From the IMG/VR virus record IMGVR_UViG_3300045283_000278, positions 1 through 56,150 of that record: a stretch of DNA of 56,150 nt; one strand, written 5' to 3'. The stretch is from a virus. Below are positions 26,801 to 34,974 of the stretch, piece after piece. The position numbers were made by a program, and so were the translations under genes. The notes under the pieces were generated by a model. It did no database searches, was not told the origin of the DNA, and was given only the letters and a program-made list of their open reading frames with translations. Within the stretch, counting starts at the first letter, position 1, and every line of letters begins with the position of its first letter.

Positions 26801-28954
26801 GGACGCTCGATCGTCGGCACCACGGCTGCCTATCGCGCACTCGCCGGCGGAGCCACCATCGCGACCGTCGCTCAGCAGGAGAGCACGGGCGCGGCGATCG
26901 CCGCGAAGGTCGCGATGCTCGCCCAGGCCGCAGCGACTCGGGTCGCGACCGCCGCGCAGTGGCTCTTCAACGCCGCGATGACCGCCAACCCGATCGTGCT
27001 CGCGGTTGCCGCGGTCGCCGCGCTCGCCGCCGGCTTCATCTACGCCTACACCCACATCGAGCCGTTCCGCGATGCCGTCAACGCCGTGGCCGGTGCGCTC
27101 AAGGACGCGTTCGGCTGGATCGTCGATCACTGGCCTCTCGTTCTGGGCATCCTCACCGGCCCGATCGGGCTCGCCGTCGTCGCGATCGCCACCCACGTCA
27201 ACGAGATCGTCGGGTTCTTCCAGGACCTGCCGGGCCGGATCGCCGACGCGATCACCTCCGGCGCCGCCGCCTTCGCGGGCGCCGTCAGCTGGATCAAGGA
27301 CCAGGTCGTCAACGGCATCAAGGCCTACGTCGGCCTCTACATCGCCGTCGGCTCCTGGATCGTCAACCGCATCGCCGACGGCCTGCACGTCGTGACCGAC
27401 GCCTTGGCCTCCGTCGGCGGATGGATCAGGAACCGGATCAGTGACCTCATCCATGCGGTCGCCGACGGCTTCCTCGCCGTCGGCTCCTGGATCGTCAATC
27501 GGATCGTCGATGGGTTCAAGGTCATCACCGACGCCTTGGCCTCCGTCGGCGGCTGGCTGAAGAACCGGATCGTCGATCTCGTCCGCGCGGAGGCCGATGG
27601 CCTCGTCGCCCTCGGCGGCTGGGTTATCAACCGGGTGATCGACGGCGTGACCACGGTCACCGACGCGGTGAAGAACGTCGGCGGATGGATCAAGAACCGG
27701 ATCGTCGAGTTCGTCCACGCGGCCGGCGACGACTTCTTCGCGCTCGGCGGCTGGGTGATCGGGAAGATCATCGACGGGCTCGAGGGCGGCGTGAACCTCT
27801 TCGTCGACTTCGTCAACAAGATCCTCGACGTCATCAACGTCATCCCCGGCGTCGAGATCCACCAGATCAAGCACCTCGCCAAGGGCGGCACGATCCAGGA
27901 CGCGGGGCTCACCGAGATGGCCGCAGGGGCGTTCGCCGTCGGCGGCAAGATCAACCGACCGCTGGCGATCGTCGGCGAGGAAGCGCCCCGCCACCCCGAG
28001 TACGTCATCCCAACGAATCCCGCCTACCGTGGCCGGGCGCTCGGGCTCTTCGGCGCCCTGGGCTCCGAACTTCAGGTCCCCGGCTTCAAGCTCGGCGGCA
28101 TCATCGGCGGCGGCCTGGACCTCGTCGGGGACGCCTTCGACTTCGTCAAGAACGGCGCGGCGAACATCCTCGGCAAGCTCCCGGGGGTTGACAGCCTCCC
28201 GCCGTGGTTGAAGGACACCGGCCGCTGGGGCCTCAAGCAGGTCACAGGCTGGATCAAGGACAAGGTCGGGTCGCTGCTGGGACTCGGTGGCGACGGTGGT
28301 GGCGACGCTGACCTCAACAGCAGCGCGATCGGACGCGTGAGCTCGATGATCGCAATGGCCGACCGCCTCGACGCCATGGACATCCCATACGGTCCGCAGG
28401 GTCACGCCGGCTGGGCGATCAACAAGCTCGGCGAGGACTGCTCCTCCACCGTGTCGAAGGTGCTGCACGCCGCCGGCTACCTCTCGAGCGTCCTGACGAC
28501 CGTGACGCTGCCGAGCCAGCTCGCCTCCGGCGCCGGGAAGTGGGTCACCGTCCATGACCGGCCGCTGCCCGGCGACCTCGGCCACACGATCATCCAGATC
28601 GGCAGCCGGTTCTTCGGCACCAGTGGCCAGAACCCCGGCGGCGGCCCCGGCTGGATCACCGCCAGCGAGGGCTACCTCTCGCAGATGTCCACCAAGCTTC
28701 ACCCTCCGGGGCTTGCGAAGGGCGGCGTCATCCAGGCCCCCTTCGTCGGGTCCTACGCAACGGGCGGGGTCGTGCCCGGCGACGGCTTCGCCTACGTCCA
28801 CGAGAACGAGGTCATCAGCCCCGACGGGCTGCCCGACCTCTACATCGAGAACATCATCAGCGGCGACCTGCAGGCCCTCGACATCCGGGTCGACAGCCGC
28901 ATCCAGCGCGCTGACCGCGCCAAGGGCGCATACGCAAGAGCGATCCGTAGATGA
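23813..28954 (+). CDS. Tape measure protein with coiled-coil, 44-residue repeats and a peptidase-like domain
   Basis: The 1713-residue protein starts 7 bases after the chaperone stop, behind AGGAGGTGA. It sets tail length; at about 0.15 nm per residue this suggests a tail near 250 nm. Residues about 250-640 are an Ala/Asp/Glu-rich coiled coil built of loose repeats. About 965-1170 is hydrophobic with several membrane-like segments. Residues 1180-1311 are three tandem 44-residue repeats. Near the C-terminus EDCSS (Cys 1543) and LGHTIIQ (His 1591), with GRFFGTSG-type context (here SRFFGTSG), make a NlpC/P60-like peptidase domain, common in actinophage tape measures, which may help cell-wall penetration. 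Confidence 0.93.
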   Translation: MALGARVGTAYVEIEGDFSPLNRQLASLSGPFAAKSKSIGDSFSRGLTPGLDRARDSMRGVADASQHLAAAERSLADQTLKAKDATLKVSEAEAKLSAVRKRHGDDSTQAQRAEVALERARLNVTQSNSRVEAAERKVASARQGSERDTHGLTRSLLDLDSSLRVSTGGMGGFGRAVHLVKPAALITGIGLVAQGLSAAAGGAIAVTSALAPVAGVAAAAGVGLTAAAQGAGTFALATWGLGDALKEQVKAHAATATGAGNTASAERAAAKAIETAELGVTNAKDQVRAAGLRVAEAHRAEKAASESLADAERDATRAVAGLTDARARARRELEDLRSAVTDSALAEARATQTLHDARAELERLEAGASADDVAAAHDRVTESVTSETRATQALQDARDALAAAEAGPTATDVADAHDKLGDAQRAEQRATLDLTQTRKDAQAVLDDSASSDEDKARARLDVADAEDRVKDATNDTAKAQAALAELEKGPDQKKIADARITVAEAEERVNDARREAAGAQKDLDTLEQPASADDLAKARLNVAEAENTLAESIRDHKRDQEDLTAAEKKGVEGSDAVVGALQDIVDANRRVRDAEQGVKDARRDSVEAARDLTRSHQDVARAIRDVRDAELAQAESSAAAATGAAHLSEAFDSLPGPAQAFVRTLIALKPKLDDLRETAAAGIFPGATAGLESAVRNFDSVKTVVGQTASVIGDLARQAGDLIGSPAFGRDLERVGSRNADIIATLGQGALRLGDAFRHIVVAAGPLTTWLANLAGGWAATIDAEAQAGRESGRLAGFFDQTRDVIQRLVSIATHLGRAFWEIGRAAAPLGRDILAAIDGAASRFDDWTHSLEGRNRLRDYFERARAPIFELGRLIHDVTNTFFRLGNGDQVAPLLHQIRTQLLPMFEQVISSTTSAFGPHLINALTQITRLFGAMAGSSGPLTHFVDLIGLLAGVMADLLTNNPALQTMTVSLLGFAGVLKALRLTAAVTGMAALGRSIVGTTAAYRALAGGATIATVAQQESTGAAIAAKVAMLAQAAATRVATAAQWLFNAAMTANPIVLAVAAVAALAAGFIYAYTHIEPFRDAVNAVAGALKDAFGWIVDHWPLVLGILTGPIGLAVVAIATHVNEIVGFFQDLPGRIADAITSGAAAFAGAVSWIKDQVVNGIKAYVGLYIAVGSWIVNRIADGLHVVTDALASVGGWIRNRISDLIHAVADGFLAVGSWIVNRIVDGFKVITDALASVGGWLKNRIVDLVRAEADGLVALGGWVINRVIDGVTTVTDAVKNVGGWIKNRIVEFVHAAGDDFFALGGWVIGKIIDGLEGGVNLFVDFVNKILDVINVIPGVEIHQIKHLAKGGTIQDAGLTEMAAGAFAVGGKINRPLAIVGEEAPRHPEYVIPTNPAYRGRALGLFGALGSELQVPGFKLGGIIGGGLDLVGDAFDFVKNGAANILGKLPGVDSLPPWLKDTGRWGLKQVTGWIKDKVGSLLGLGGDGGGDADLNSSAIGRVSSMIAMADRLDAMDIPYGPQGHAGWAINKLGEDCSSTVSKVLHAAGYLSSVLTTVTLPSQLASGAGKWVTVHDRPLPGDLGHTIIQIGSRFFGTSGQNPGGGPGWITASEGYLSQMSTKLHPPGLAKGGVIQAPFVGSYATGGVVPGDGFAYVHENEVISPDGLPDLYIENIISGDLQALDIRVDSRIQRADRAKGAYARAIRR
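27350..27745 (+). repeat. Three tandem 132-bp (44-residue) repeats in the tape measure gene
   Basis: Units start at 27350, 27482 and 27614, with a partial fourth from 27746. Each begins Gly-(Ser/Gly)-Trp-(Ile/Val), contains NR(I/V), then a TDA(L/V) helix, SVGGW(I/L)(R/K)NRI and an acidic/hydrophobic end. The first two units share long DNA stretches, for example the GACGCCTTGGCCTCCGTCGG block, so the duplication looks recent. Confidence 0.9.
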
Positions 28955-30525
28955 CCCTCACCACGCTCCGCCCCGACACCGAAGAGCTCAACCAAACCGG
29001 CGTCACCATCAACGGCGGTGGCGGCGGCGCGACTCGCGCATCCGTCGTCGCCGACGACAGCGACTCCAGCTTTGTCGAGCTCGCCGGCTTCACGAGCGCG
29101 GTGCGCTACAGCTTCCCGGACGCCGGCATCGCCGCCGACCGGATCATCGTGTCGATGACCGCCCGCGTCCGGATGGCCGGGGTCGCGACACAGCAGGCGG
29201 TCTACATGGACCTCGCTCACTCCATGGGCGAGAGCATCTTCCGCAAGTCGTTCTCGGTGCCGGTCGCCCCGGCCCCGACGAGCACCGACAGCTACACCTT
29301 CACTGCGATCCCGTGGGATCCCCCCACCCTGCTGCCGGGTCCTGACGAGGCAGCGATCCTCATCGCGCGCCCAGGGATCTCGTCGTTCTCGGTGCGGCTG
29401 TACTACCTCGCCCTGGACATCGTCCACGCCGCCCGCGCGACCGTCGCAGTCAACGCGTTCGCATCCAGTCCCGTCACCACATCGACGCCGCAGGTGACGT
29501 GGTCCACGACGGTCGACACGGCCGCCGGGTCCCTGGCCAAGTACCAGGTCAAGGTCTTCACCCCCGCGCAGGTCGCCGCGCCCGGCTTCAACCCCACCAG
29601 CAGCCCAGCGACCTACGAAAGCGGCGAGGTCCCCTATAACGGCGTGTTCTCCAACGCGCACACGGTCGTCGAGCCGCTCCTCGACGGCTCGTGGCGGGCC
29701 TATGTTCGGGTGTCGCAGACCGTCGGCGGCTCAGACGAATGGTCGGCGTGGGACAACCGGGCGTTCACCATCGACGCGGTCAAGCCGACCCCGCCTACGG
29801 TCACTGCCGTCGCCGAGCACCAACTCGCTCGCATCCGCGTCGATGTCGCCGACACCGCCATCGCCCCCAACACCGACCTCTACGAGGTACAGCGCAGCAC
29901 CGACGGCGGCGCGTCCTGGGAGACGATCCGCAGCGACCGCAGCGACGGCTACCACGAGCGCACCGGCTCCACGATCAGCCTCTATGACTACGAGCTCGGT
30001 AACGGCACCCAGGTCGTCTATCGCGCTCGCGCGATCAACGTGACCGCCTCGGCGCCCCTCTCGCTCATCGGCGACCAGAGCCCGTCCACTGACCCCGCGG
30101 CCTGGCATCACCGGCGCTGGTGGATCAAGAGCCCCACCGCGCCCGAGTTGAACATGCCGATCGACGTCAACTCGCTGCCCAGCATCCAGCGTCCGGTGCG
30201 CCAGGGCATCTACCAGCCGCTTGGCCGTGTCGACCCGATCGTCGTCAGCGACACCCGCGGCTACGAGCGCGGCACTGTCCGCTTCGCCTGCCACGACAGC
30301 GACGAGCGCGCCAAGCTCAACGCGCTCCTGGACACCAACGCCCCCCTGCTCGTGCAGGCGCCCCCGCGCGACGGCTGGCCCGACCGCTACGTCATGTTCG
30401 GCGACCTCGACAGCGCCCGCACCGTCGACAAGAGCTGGATCCGCGAGACCCTCGACACCCTGCCGTGGGTGACCGTCGCCAAGCCCATCGTGCGGTTCCT
30501 CCCGACGCCCGACCTCCGCCTGTGA
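28951..30525 (+). CDS. Minor tail / distal tail protein
   Basis: The 524-residue protein is the first gene after the tape measure (ATGA overlap), the place of Dit-like proteins. The N-terminal half has beta-sandwich, FN3-like pieces (about 150-280 and 285-365). The C-terminal part, with DPIVVSDTRGYERGTVRFACHDSDE and LLVQAPPRDGWPDRYV, matches the conserved end of actinophage minor tail proteins that form the baseplate hub. No enzyme motif is seen. Confidence 0.82.
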   Translation: MTLTTLRPDTEELNQTGVTINGGGGGATRASVVADDSDSSFVELAGFTSAVRYSFPDAGIAADRIIVSMTARVRMAGVATQQAVYMDLAHSMGESIFRKSFSVPVAPAPTSTDSYTFTAIPWDPPTLLPGPDEAAILIARPGISSFSVRLYYLALDIVHAARATVAVNAFASSPVTTSTPQVTWSTTVDTAAGSLAKYQVKVFTPAQVAAPGFNPTSSPATYESGEVPYNGVFSNAHTVVEPLLDGSWRAYVRVSQTVGGSDEWSAWDNRAFTIDAVKPTPPTVTAVAEHQLARIRVDVADTAIAPNTDLYEVQRSTDGGASWETIRSDRSDGYHERTGSTISLYDYELGNGTQVVYRARAINVTASAPLSLIGDQSPSTDPAAWHHRRWWIKSPTAPELNMPIDVNSLPSIQRPVRQGIYQPLGRVDPIVVSDTRGYERGTVRFACHDSDERAKLNALLDTNAPLLVQAPPRDGWPDRYVMFGDLDSARTVDKSWIRETLDTLPWVTVAKPIVRFLPTPDLRL

Positions 30526-31631
30526 GACCCGTCTCGGCCGCGTTCCTCGCCGCGACCAGCGAGTCGCACATCGCCGTCCGCACCCTCGAGGTCCTTCGCG
30601 ACGGCGCGATCGCCGCGACGATCACCACGATCGCCGACGGCACCGTCACGCTCGACCAGACCGTCGCGACCCGCGGCCGCCTCGACGTCACGATCGCCGA
30701 CGACGGCACCCTCGGCCTCGTCCCACGCCTCGCGTCCGATCTCCTCGCGCCCTACGGCACCGAGCTGCGCGTCAGCCGCGGCGTCCGCCATCCCGCCGTC
30801 GACGAGACCGTGTCGCTCGGCATCTTTCGCATCGACGACGTCACCGTCGACGACGGCGTCGAGCACCTCACGATCCAGATCGCCGGCAGCGACCGCTCCG
30901 CCAAGGTCATTGACGCACGCTTCGAGGACCCCTACCAGGTCCCGGCCGGCATGAACTACGCCGACGCTATCCGGTCGACGATCGAGGACGGCGTCGCCGG
31001 CATCACCTTCAACTTCCCGACTGTCAGCCAAACCGCCCCGAACCTCGTGGCCGCCGAGGGCGACGACCGCTGGGACTTCTGCCAGAAGATGGCCCAGGCG
31101 CTCGGCATGACGCTCTACTTCGACGGCGACGGCGTCTGCACCATGCGACCCGTAGCCACCCCCGACGGCATCGCGGTCGCCGCGATCGCCGAAGGCCAAG
31201 GCGGAGTCCTGCTCAACGCGCAACGCCGATGGACCAGACACAGCGCGTTCAACCGCGTCATCGCAACCGGCGAGAACACCGGCGAGACCGCCCCCGCACG
31301 CGGCGTCGCAACCGACGACAACCCACTCTCACCCACCTACTACTACGGGGCGTTCGGTCGGGTGCCCCGGTTCTACAGCTCCCCGATGATTGCCACCGAC
31401 GAGCAAGCCGCGTCGGCCGCCGCGTCACTACTGGCCCGCGAAATCGGGACCACCCAGTCGGTGAACTTCGGCGCGGTCGTCAACCCGGCGCTCGAGCCCG
31501 ACGACATCATCACGGTCACCCGTCAGCGTCTCGGCGTCGACGAGCGCCACATCATCGACCAGATCACCATCCCGCTCACCGTCGACGCCGCCACGAGCGG
31601 CGCGACTCGCGCGGTCATCGGCGTCTTCTAG
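30522..31631 (+). CDS. Minor tail protein (Tal/DUF5047-like hub)
   Basis: The 369-residue protein has its GTG start at 30522 overlapping the previous stop. The sequence pattern (SESHIAVRTLEVLRDG, VTIADDGTLGLVPRLASDLLAPYGTELRV, FRIDDVTV and a long C-terminal section ending in DIITVTRQRLGVDERHIIDQITIPL) fits the DUF5047-type tail-associated proteins of actinophages. These lie downstream of Dit and form the tail hub. There is no lysis domain. Confidence 0.8.
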   Translation: MRPVSAAFLAATSESHIAVRTLEVLRDGAIAATITTIADGTVTLDQTVATRGRLDVTIADDGTLGLVPRLASDLLAPYGTELRVSRGVRHPAVDETVSLGIFRIDDVTVDDGVEHLTIQIAGSDRSAKVIDARFEDPYQVPAGMNYADAIRSTIEDGVAGITFNFPTVSQTAPNLVAAEGDDRWDFCQKMAQALGMTLYFDGDGVCTMRPVATPDGIAVAAIAEGQGGVLLNAQRRWTRHSAFNRVIATGENTGETAPARGVATDDNPLSPTYYYGAFGRVPRFYSSPMIATDEQAASAAASLLAREIGTTQSVNFGAVVNPALEPDDIITVTRQRLGVDERHIIDQITIPLTVDAATSGATRAVIGVF

Positions 31632-31634
31632 GCC

Positions 31635-31883
31635 ATGGACGACGTCGCCCTCAAGAGGCTCCTCGAGGATCTCGGTGAGATCGAGCGTCGAGCCGTCAAG
31701 CTGCGCGTCGGCGTGATCACCGACACGACACCGCTGAGCGTCGCGCTCGGCGGCAGTGCCATCGCCTACACCAACGTCAAGGCGCTTCGCGGACCCACCC
31801 CCCTGGCCGTCGACGACGTCGTCGCCGTCCTGGTCGCCGCAAACGACCTGCTTGTTCTCGGCGTCATCAGCACCGGTATCTAG
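31635..31883 (+). CDS. Small tail-operon protein, OB-fold-like
   Basis: The 82-residue protein follows the hub gene by 3 bases. After an N-terminal helix (LKRLLEDLGEIERRAVKL) comes a short beta-barrel-like part (RVGVITDTTPLSVALGGS, LAVDDVVAVLVAANDLLVLGVI). Such short OB-like proteins occur after the hub gene in actinophages. The function is unknown. Confidence 0.7.
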   Translation: MDDVALKRLLEDLGEIERRAVKLRVGVITDTTPLSVALGGSAIAYTNVKALRGPTPLAVDDVVAVLVAANDLLVLGVISTGI

Positions 31884-31917
31884 CCTGTCGTCGCAATCCC
31901 CCGCGGAAGGGAGCGCC

Positions 31918-32082
31918 ATGTCCACAATCGCTTGTAGCTCACCCGGGACCGTCTCGAGCGCCCAGGCGCCTCAGGGTGGGATCGCCGGCTGGTGGATCGG
32001 CGGCACGAACATGACCGCCCTCACGGTGGACATGGGCGGCCAGGCGTTCACCGGCCGCCTCGTGCTGGAGAAGCTGGCGTAG
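31918..32082 (+). CDS. 54-residue protein, unknown
   Basis: The ATG at 31918 follows a strong GGAAGGGAG ribosome site. The peptide starts MSTIACSSPGTV and contains GGIAGWWIGGTNM. It has no recognisable domain. The strong ribosome site and good codon use make it a likely real gene of the tail or lysis region. Confidence 0.6.
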   Translation: MSTIACSSPGTVSSAQAPQGGIAGWWIGGTNMTALTVDMGGQAFTGRLVLEKLA

Positions 32083-32085
32083 CGG

Positions 32086-32544
32086 ATGCCGAACGGGGAA
32101 TCGAGAATGGAACCTACGGGCGGCAGGCGCAACTACGACAGCGACCTCTCCTACCTCGAGGAGTCGTTGAAGCGGTGGGTGTCTGAGGAGATCGGCCAGA
32201 CCCGGCATCTGATGCGCAACGAGATCGCCGCGGTCAGCGCCCAGGTAGCGGCGCTGACGTTGAGCTCGACGAAGGAGCATGCGGAGGTCAAGGCGGCGTT
32301 GGCGCAGCTTCAGGCGGGGATGGCGTCAGCGGTGGCGTTGGAGGCGCGGGTGGACACGATCGAGCGCAAGGCCGCCGACGTCGAAACGCTCGCGCAGGTC
32401 ACCGGTCGGGTGCAGCGGTTGGAGAGCGCATCTGGAGCCGATCAGGCCAGCGCGACGGCGATCGACAAACTCCGCACCAGATTGGTGTGGTATGCGTTCG
32501 GGATCATCGGCGCGGTCGGCACGATCGCGGCGCTCCTGCGATGA
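32086..32544 (+). CDS. Coiled-coil protein with C-terminal membrane anchor (XhlA-like layout)
   Basis: The 152-residue protein has a long coiled coil (about 40-125, with LEARVDTIERKAADVETLAQ) followed by LVWYAFGIIGAVGTIAALL as one membrane helix at the C-terminus. This layout is shared with XhlA/hemolysin-like phage lysis accessory proteins. A second in-frame ATG at 32107 is also possible. The position before the lysins fits a lysis role, but no family is certain. Confidence 0.65.
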   Translation: MPNGESRMEPTGGRRNYDSDLSYLEESLKRWVSEEIGQTRHLMRNEIAAVSAQVAALTLSSTKEHAEVKAALAQLQAGMASAVALEARVDTIERKAADVETLAQVTGRVQRLESASGADQASATAIDKLRTRLVWYAFGIIGAVGTIAALLR

Positions 32545-32978
32545 GCGAGCCCGTGTCGCTGCGCGAGTACGTCGAGGCGCTGCGTGTTGCTGACCAGCGG
32601 TTTGAGCAGGAACGCGACCGGCGGTATGCGGAGGTGGCGTTGGAGCGCGAGAAGGCGCTGAAGATCAAGGAGACCGCAGACCTCGCCGCGTTGCAGCTAG
32701 CCAGGGAGTTTCAGAAAGAGCGCGACGAAAAGGCCAACGAGTTGCGCTCCCAGATCGAGCGCGAGCGCGGCGACTACCCGACCCGTAGCGAGCTCGCGAC
32801 GGTAGTGGACAAGTTTGAGGCCGCGCTCAGGCCCGTCACCGACTACATCACGTCGCTTCAAGCTCGAGCCGAGCAATCGCAGGACAGCCGTGAGCAGGCG
32901 GGCGCAAGCCTCGGTTTGTGGATCGCGGTGGGTGTCCTAGTCGTCGCCGTGATTGGGCTGGTCGTCGGGACACTCTAG
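32541..32978 (+). CDS. Charged coiled-coil protein with C-terminal membrane anchor
   Basis: The 145-residue protein is coupled to the previous gene (ATGA). Highly charged helices (QERDRRYAEVALEREKALKIKE) precede a C-terminal membrane helix, LWIAVGVLVVAVIGLVVGTL. The same layout as its neighbour suggests paired or interacting membrane proteins of the lysis region. It is commonly seen before endolysin genes in actinophages; the function is unproven. Confidence 0.7.
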   Translation: MSEPVSLREYVEALRVADQRFEQERDRRYAEVALEREKALKIKETADLAALQLAREFQKERDEKANELRSQIERERGDYPTRSELATVVDKFEAALRPVTDYITSLQARAEQSQDSREQAGASLGLWIAVGVLVVAVIGLVVGTL

Positions 32979-33009
32979 GCGACAGCCAGGTCCAGGGAGC
33001 GAAGCCCTG

Positions 33010-33090
33010 ATGCCCTCCTCGGGATCCCACGAGGGCCGTCGTCACGACCGCGCCGCCGCCTACCCCCTGCCGTTCCCCCTGCACTGGTAG
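33010..33090 (+). CDS. Possible 26-residue microprotein
   Basis: In the 159-base gap before the first lysin, the ATG at 33010 follows AGGGAGCGAAG and opens a 26-residue peptide ending YPLPFPLHW. Codon use is G/C-rich at third positions. It is too short to prove. Nothing else is seen in the gap apart from the AGGAGG site of the lysin. Confidence 0.3.
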   Translation: MPSSGSHEGRRHDRAAAYPLPFPLHW

Positions 33091-33137
33091 CCGCGCGCCG
33101 CGGCGGCCGGGCACCTGCCTCGACCTAGGAGGTCCTC

Positions 33138-33749
33138 ATGGGTCTCAACGGCCGCTTCGCCGACAGCGAGCTCGCCGCAATCCCCGGCGGTCGCCTCGCG
33201 ACGCCATACGCGCTGCGCTGGAACCTGATGGTCGCCGCATGCCGGCGCGCCGGCGTCGCGCCGCCGATGCCCAACGGGCCGGCATCCAGCTACCGGACGC
33301 TCGCCCAGCAGGTCCAGCTTCGGGCGTCCTGGTGCGCAGCCGGACAGTGCGGCAACGCCGCGATCCCCGGCACGTCGAACCACGGCATCGGCCGCGCGGT
33401 CGACACCAACCAGAAGGCCACGGCCATCAGGTACGGCAAACCCTACGGCGTCCGCGACCCCAGCGACGCGCCGTGGGAGAGCTGGCACACCCTCGTCCAT
33501 CTCGACCCAGTAGAGGTCCCGCCGCCCCCGCGCGAGCCCACGCTGCGCAAGGGGATCATCAACCGGGCGGCGGTCACCCGCCTGCAGAAGCTTCTCGTCG
33601 CCGACGGCATCAAGGCACCTGTCAACGGCCGCTACGACCTCGCGACCCGCCGCGCCGTCCGGCGCTTCCAGAAGGCCCACAACCTCCCCGTCGACGGTGT
33701 CGCCGGGACGTCCACCTGGGCGGCCATCAACGAGGCCGTCCGCCACTAG
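33138..33749 (+). CDS. Endolysin: M15/VanY-type peptidase plus peptidoglycan-binding domain
   Basis: The 203-residue protein starts after AGGAGG. Residues about 25-125 have the metallopeptidase pattern of the VanY/M15 family: SSYRT at 50-54, SNHGIGRAVDT with His 82 and Asp 89, and SWH with His 117. These three residues would hold zinc. It should cut a peptide bond in the murein stem or cross-link. Residues about 140-200 are a PG_binding_1 repeat (LQKLLVADGIKAPVNGRYDLATRRAVRRFQ). It is followed by a holin and a second lysin. Confidence 0.88.
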   Translation: MGLNGRFADSELAAIPGGRLATPYALRWNLMVAACRRAGVAPPMPNGPASSYRTLAQQVQLRASWCAAGQCGNAAIPGTSNHGIGRAVDTNQKATAIRYGKPYGVRDPSDAPWESWHTLVHLDPVEVPPPPREPTLRKGIINRAAVTRLQKLLVADGIKAPVNGRYDLATRRAVRRFQKAHNLPVDGVAGTSTWAAINEAVRH

Positions 33750-33761
33750 AAGGAGAGACCC

Positions 33762-34133
33762 GTGAGCAACGACCTCAAGGCCGTCCTCGACCAGGCGATG
33801 ACGTCGACGATCAGCCGGTTCGTCGCCGCGCTCGTTCCCGTGCTCGCCAGCGTTCTCGGCGCCGGCGCGTACTGGCTGCAGAACGTCGCCGGCATCAACC
33901 TGCAGGCCCACGTCGCGGTCGCCGCGGCGTTCGTCGGCACTGTCGTCCTCGGCGTCCTGATGACCGGTTGGAAGTGGCTCGAGGGCCGCGCGCTCTTCGA
34001 GAAGACCGCGACCGAGCTCGCCGCGCTCTACCACCTCGGCCAGGACCACGTCGACGACACGCCGAAGTACGTCGAGGCGCCGAAGGGCGTCGAGGTGCCG
34101 ACCGTCCCGCCCGGGATGCAGACCGAGGGCTGA
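33762..34133 (+). CDS. Holin (probable)
   Basis: The 123-residue protein has two membrane helices, FVAALVPVLASVLGAGAYWL and AVAAAFVGTVVLGVLMTGW, and a charged, mostly cytoplasmic C-terminal tail. Size, topology and position between two lysins fit a class II holin that forms membrane holes to release lysins. The GTG at 33762 follows AGAAGGAGAG. Sequence similarity to a defined holin family is not obvious by eye. Confidence 0.78.
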   Translation: MSNDLKAVLDQAMTSTISRFVAALVPVLASVLGAGAYWLQNVAGINLQAHVAVAAAFVGTVVLGVLMTGWKWLEGRALFEKTATELAALYHLGQDHVDDTPKYVEAPKGVEVPTVPPGMQTEG

Positions 34134-34828
34134 TGCTTCCGTCCTCACCTCCCGCGTCGACTGCGCGCTCGACGCGGGAGGACGCGGTGGGGTGGCCGGT
34201 CTATGCCATCCAGCGCGCGCTGAACGACGCCGCCGGCCGGGTTCTCGCGCCCGACGGTGCGTTCGGGCCCAAGACGACGATGGCCGTCAGGGTCTTCCAG
34301 GCCAAGGAACACCTGACCGCAGACGGTGTCGTAGGCCCGGCGACCTGGCGGGCACTGTCGGCCGCCGTCTGCAGGCGGCTCGACGGCCTCGGGCTCGTGC
34401 CCAGGGGCCTGTCAGGCGGGTTCGCGCAGGCCGAGGGCGGCAACCACGGCGCCGCGGTCAACTGGTCGGTCGCCGGCGGCGTGGACTGCGGCCTCTTCCA
34501 GCTGCGCTGCTACGGGCCCCCGTACGACATCCAGGCGCTCGGCGTCGCGTTCTCCCCCTACCGCGCCGGCGTCAAGGCCATGACCGCGCTTGCGGGCAAG
34601 GCCAAGGAGTTCGCCCGCCCGCACAGCGGGTGCCCGTTCTCCCCGATCGAGCTCGCCGTGCTGAACCACAACTTCCCCTACGCCGCCGACCGGTACTTCC
34701 GCGTCGGCGCGCTGCCCGACCCCGGTCGCTTCGCACCCTGGGTGCCGGCATCGCTGCCGTGGAGCGTCCGCACCTACGGCGGCTGGTGCCGCTACTACGT
34801 CACCATGATCATGGGAGCCGCCGGATGA
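34133..34828 (+). CDS. Second endolysin: peptidoglycan-binding plus lysozyme-like domain
   Basis: The 231-residue protein starts at the ATG at 34133 overlapping the holin stop (TGATG). Residues about 18-80 form a PG_binding_1 domain (VYAIQRALNDAAGR, FGPKTTMAVRVFQAKE). Residues about 93-225 look like a lysozyme-fold glycosidase: GFAQAEGGN with a candidate catalytic Glu 101, then DCGLFQL and LAVLNHNFPYAA. It would cleave the glycan strands, complementing the peptidase encoded upstream. Confidence 0.78.
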   Translation: MLPSSPPASTARSTREDAVGWPVYAIQRALNDAAGRVLAPDGAFGPKTTMAVRVFQAKEHLTADGVVGPATWRALSAAVCRRLDGLGLVPRGLSGGFAQAEGGNHGAAVNWSVAGGVDCGLFQLRCYGPPYDIQALGVAFSPYRAGVKAMTALAGKAKEFARPHSGCPFSPIELAVLNHNFPYAADRYFRVGALPDPGRFAPWVPASLPWSVRTYGGWCRYYVTMIMGAAG

Positions 34829-34974
34829 CGCCATCCCCCAGGGCCGTGCTCGCAGCCCTCCGGCGCCGACTGCGGCGCTACCGCTCGGCGATCACCGGCC
34901 GGTACGTCAGCGAGGAGTTCGCCCGCGAGCACCCCGACACCACGATCTCGGAGCTCGACAAGCGCTCCCCATAG
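34825..34974 (+). CDS. 49-residue basic protein ending the lysis operon
   Basis: It is coupled to the lysin by ATGA. The first half is Arg-rich; the second half reads SAITGRYVSEEFAREHPDTTISE. A similar TGR-F/Y-VS...A..HP.TT pattern is familiar from short proteins of many phages, with unknown function. It is the last gene before the late terminator. Confidence 0.7.
   Translation: MTPSPRAVLAALRRRLRRYRSAITGRYVSEEFAREHPDTTISELDKRSP

Noticed and set aside
26495-28801. Minus-strand open frame of 768 codons opposite the tape measure gene
   Set aside because: Low-complexity Asp/Val/Gly composition mirrors the tape measure codons. The plus strand shows the conserved tape measure domains and repeats.
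32979-33137. tRNA gene in the gap before the lysin
   Set aside because: Checked for cloverleaf-like pairing and a T-loop GGTTCRA motif and saw none. The gap is better explained by a possible short frame and a ribosome site.
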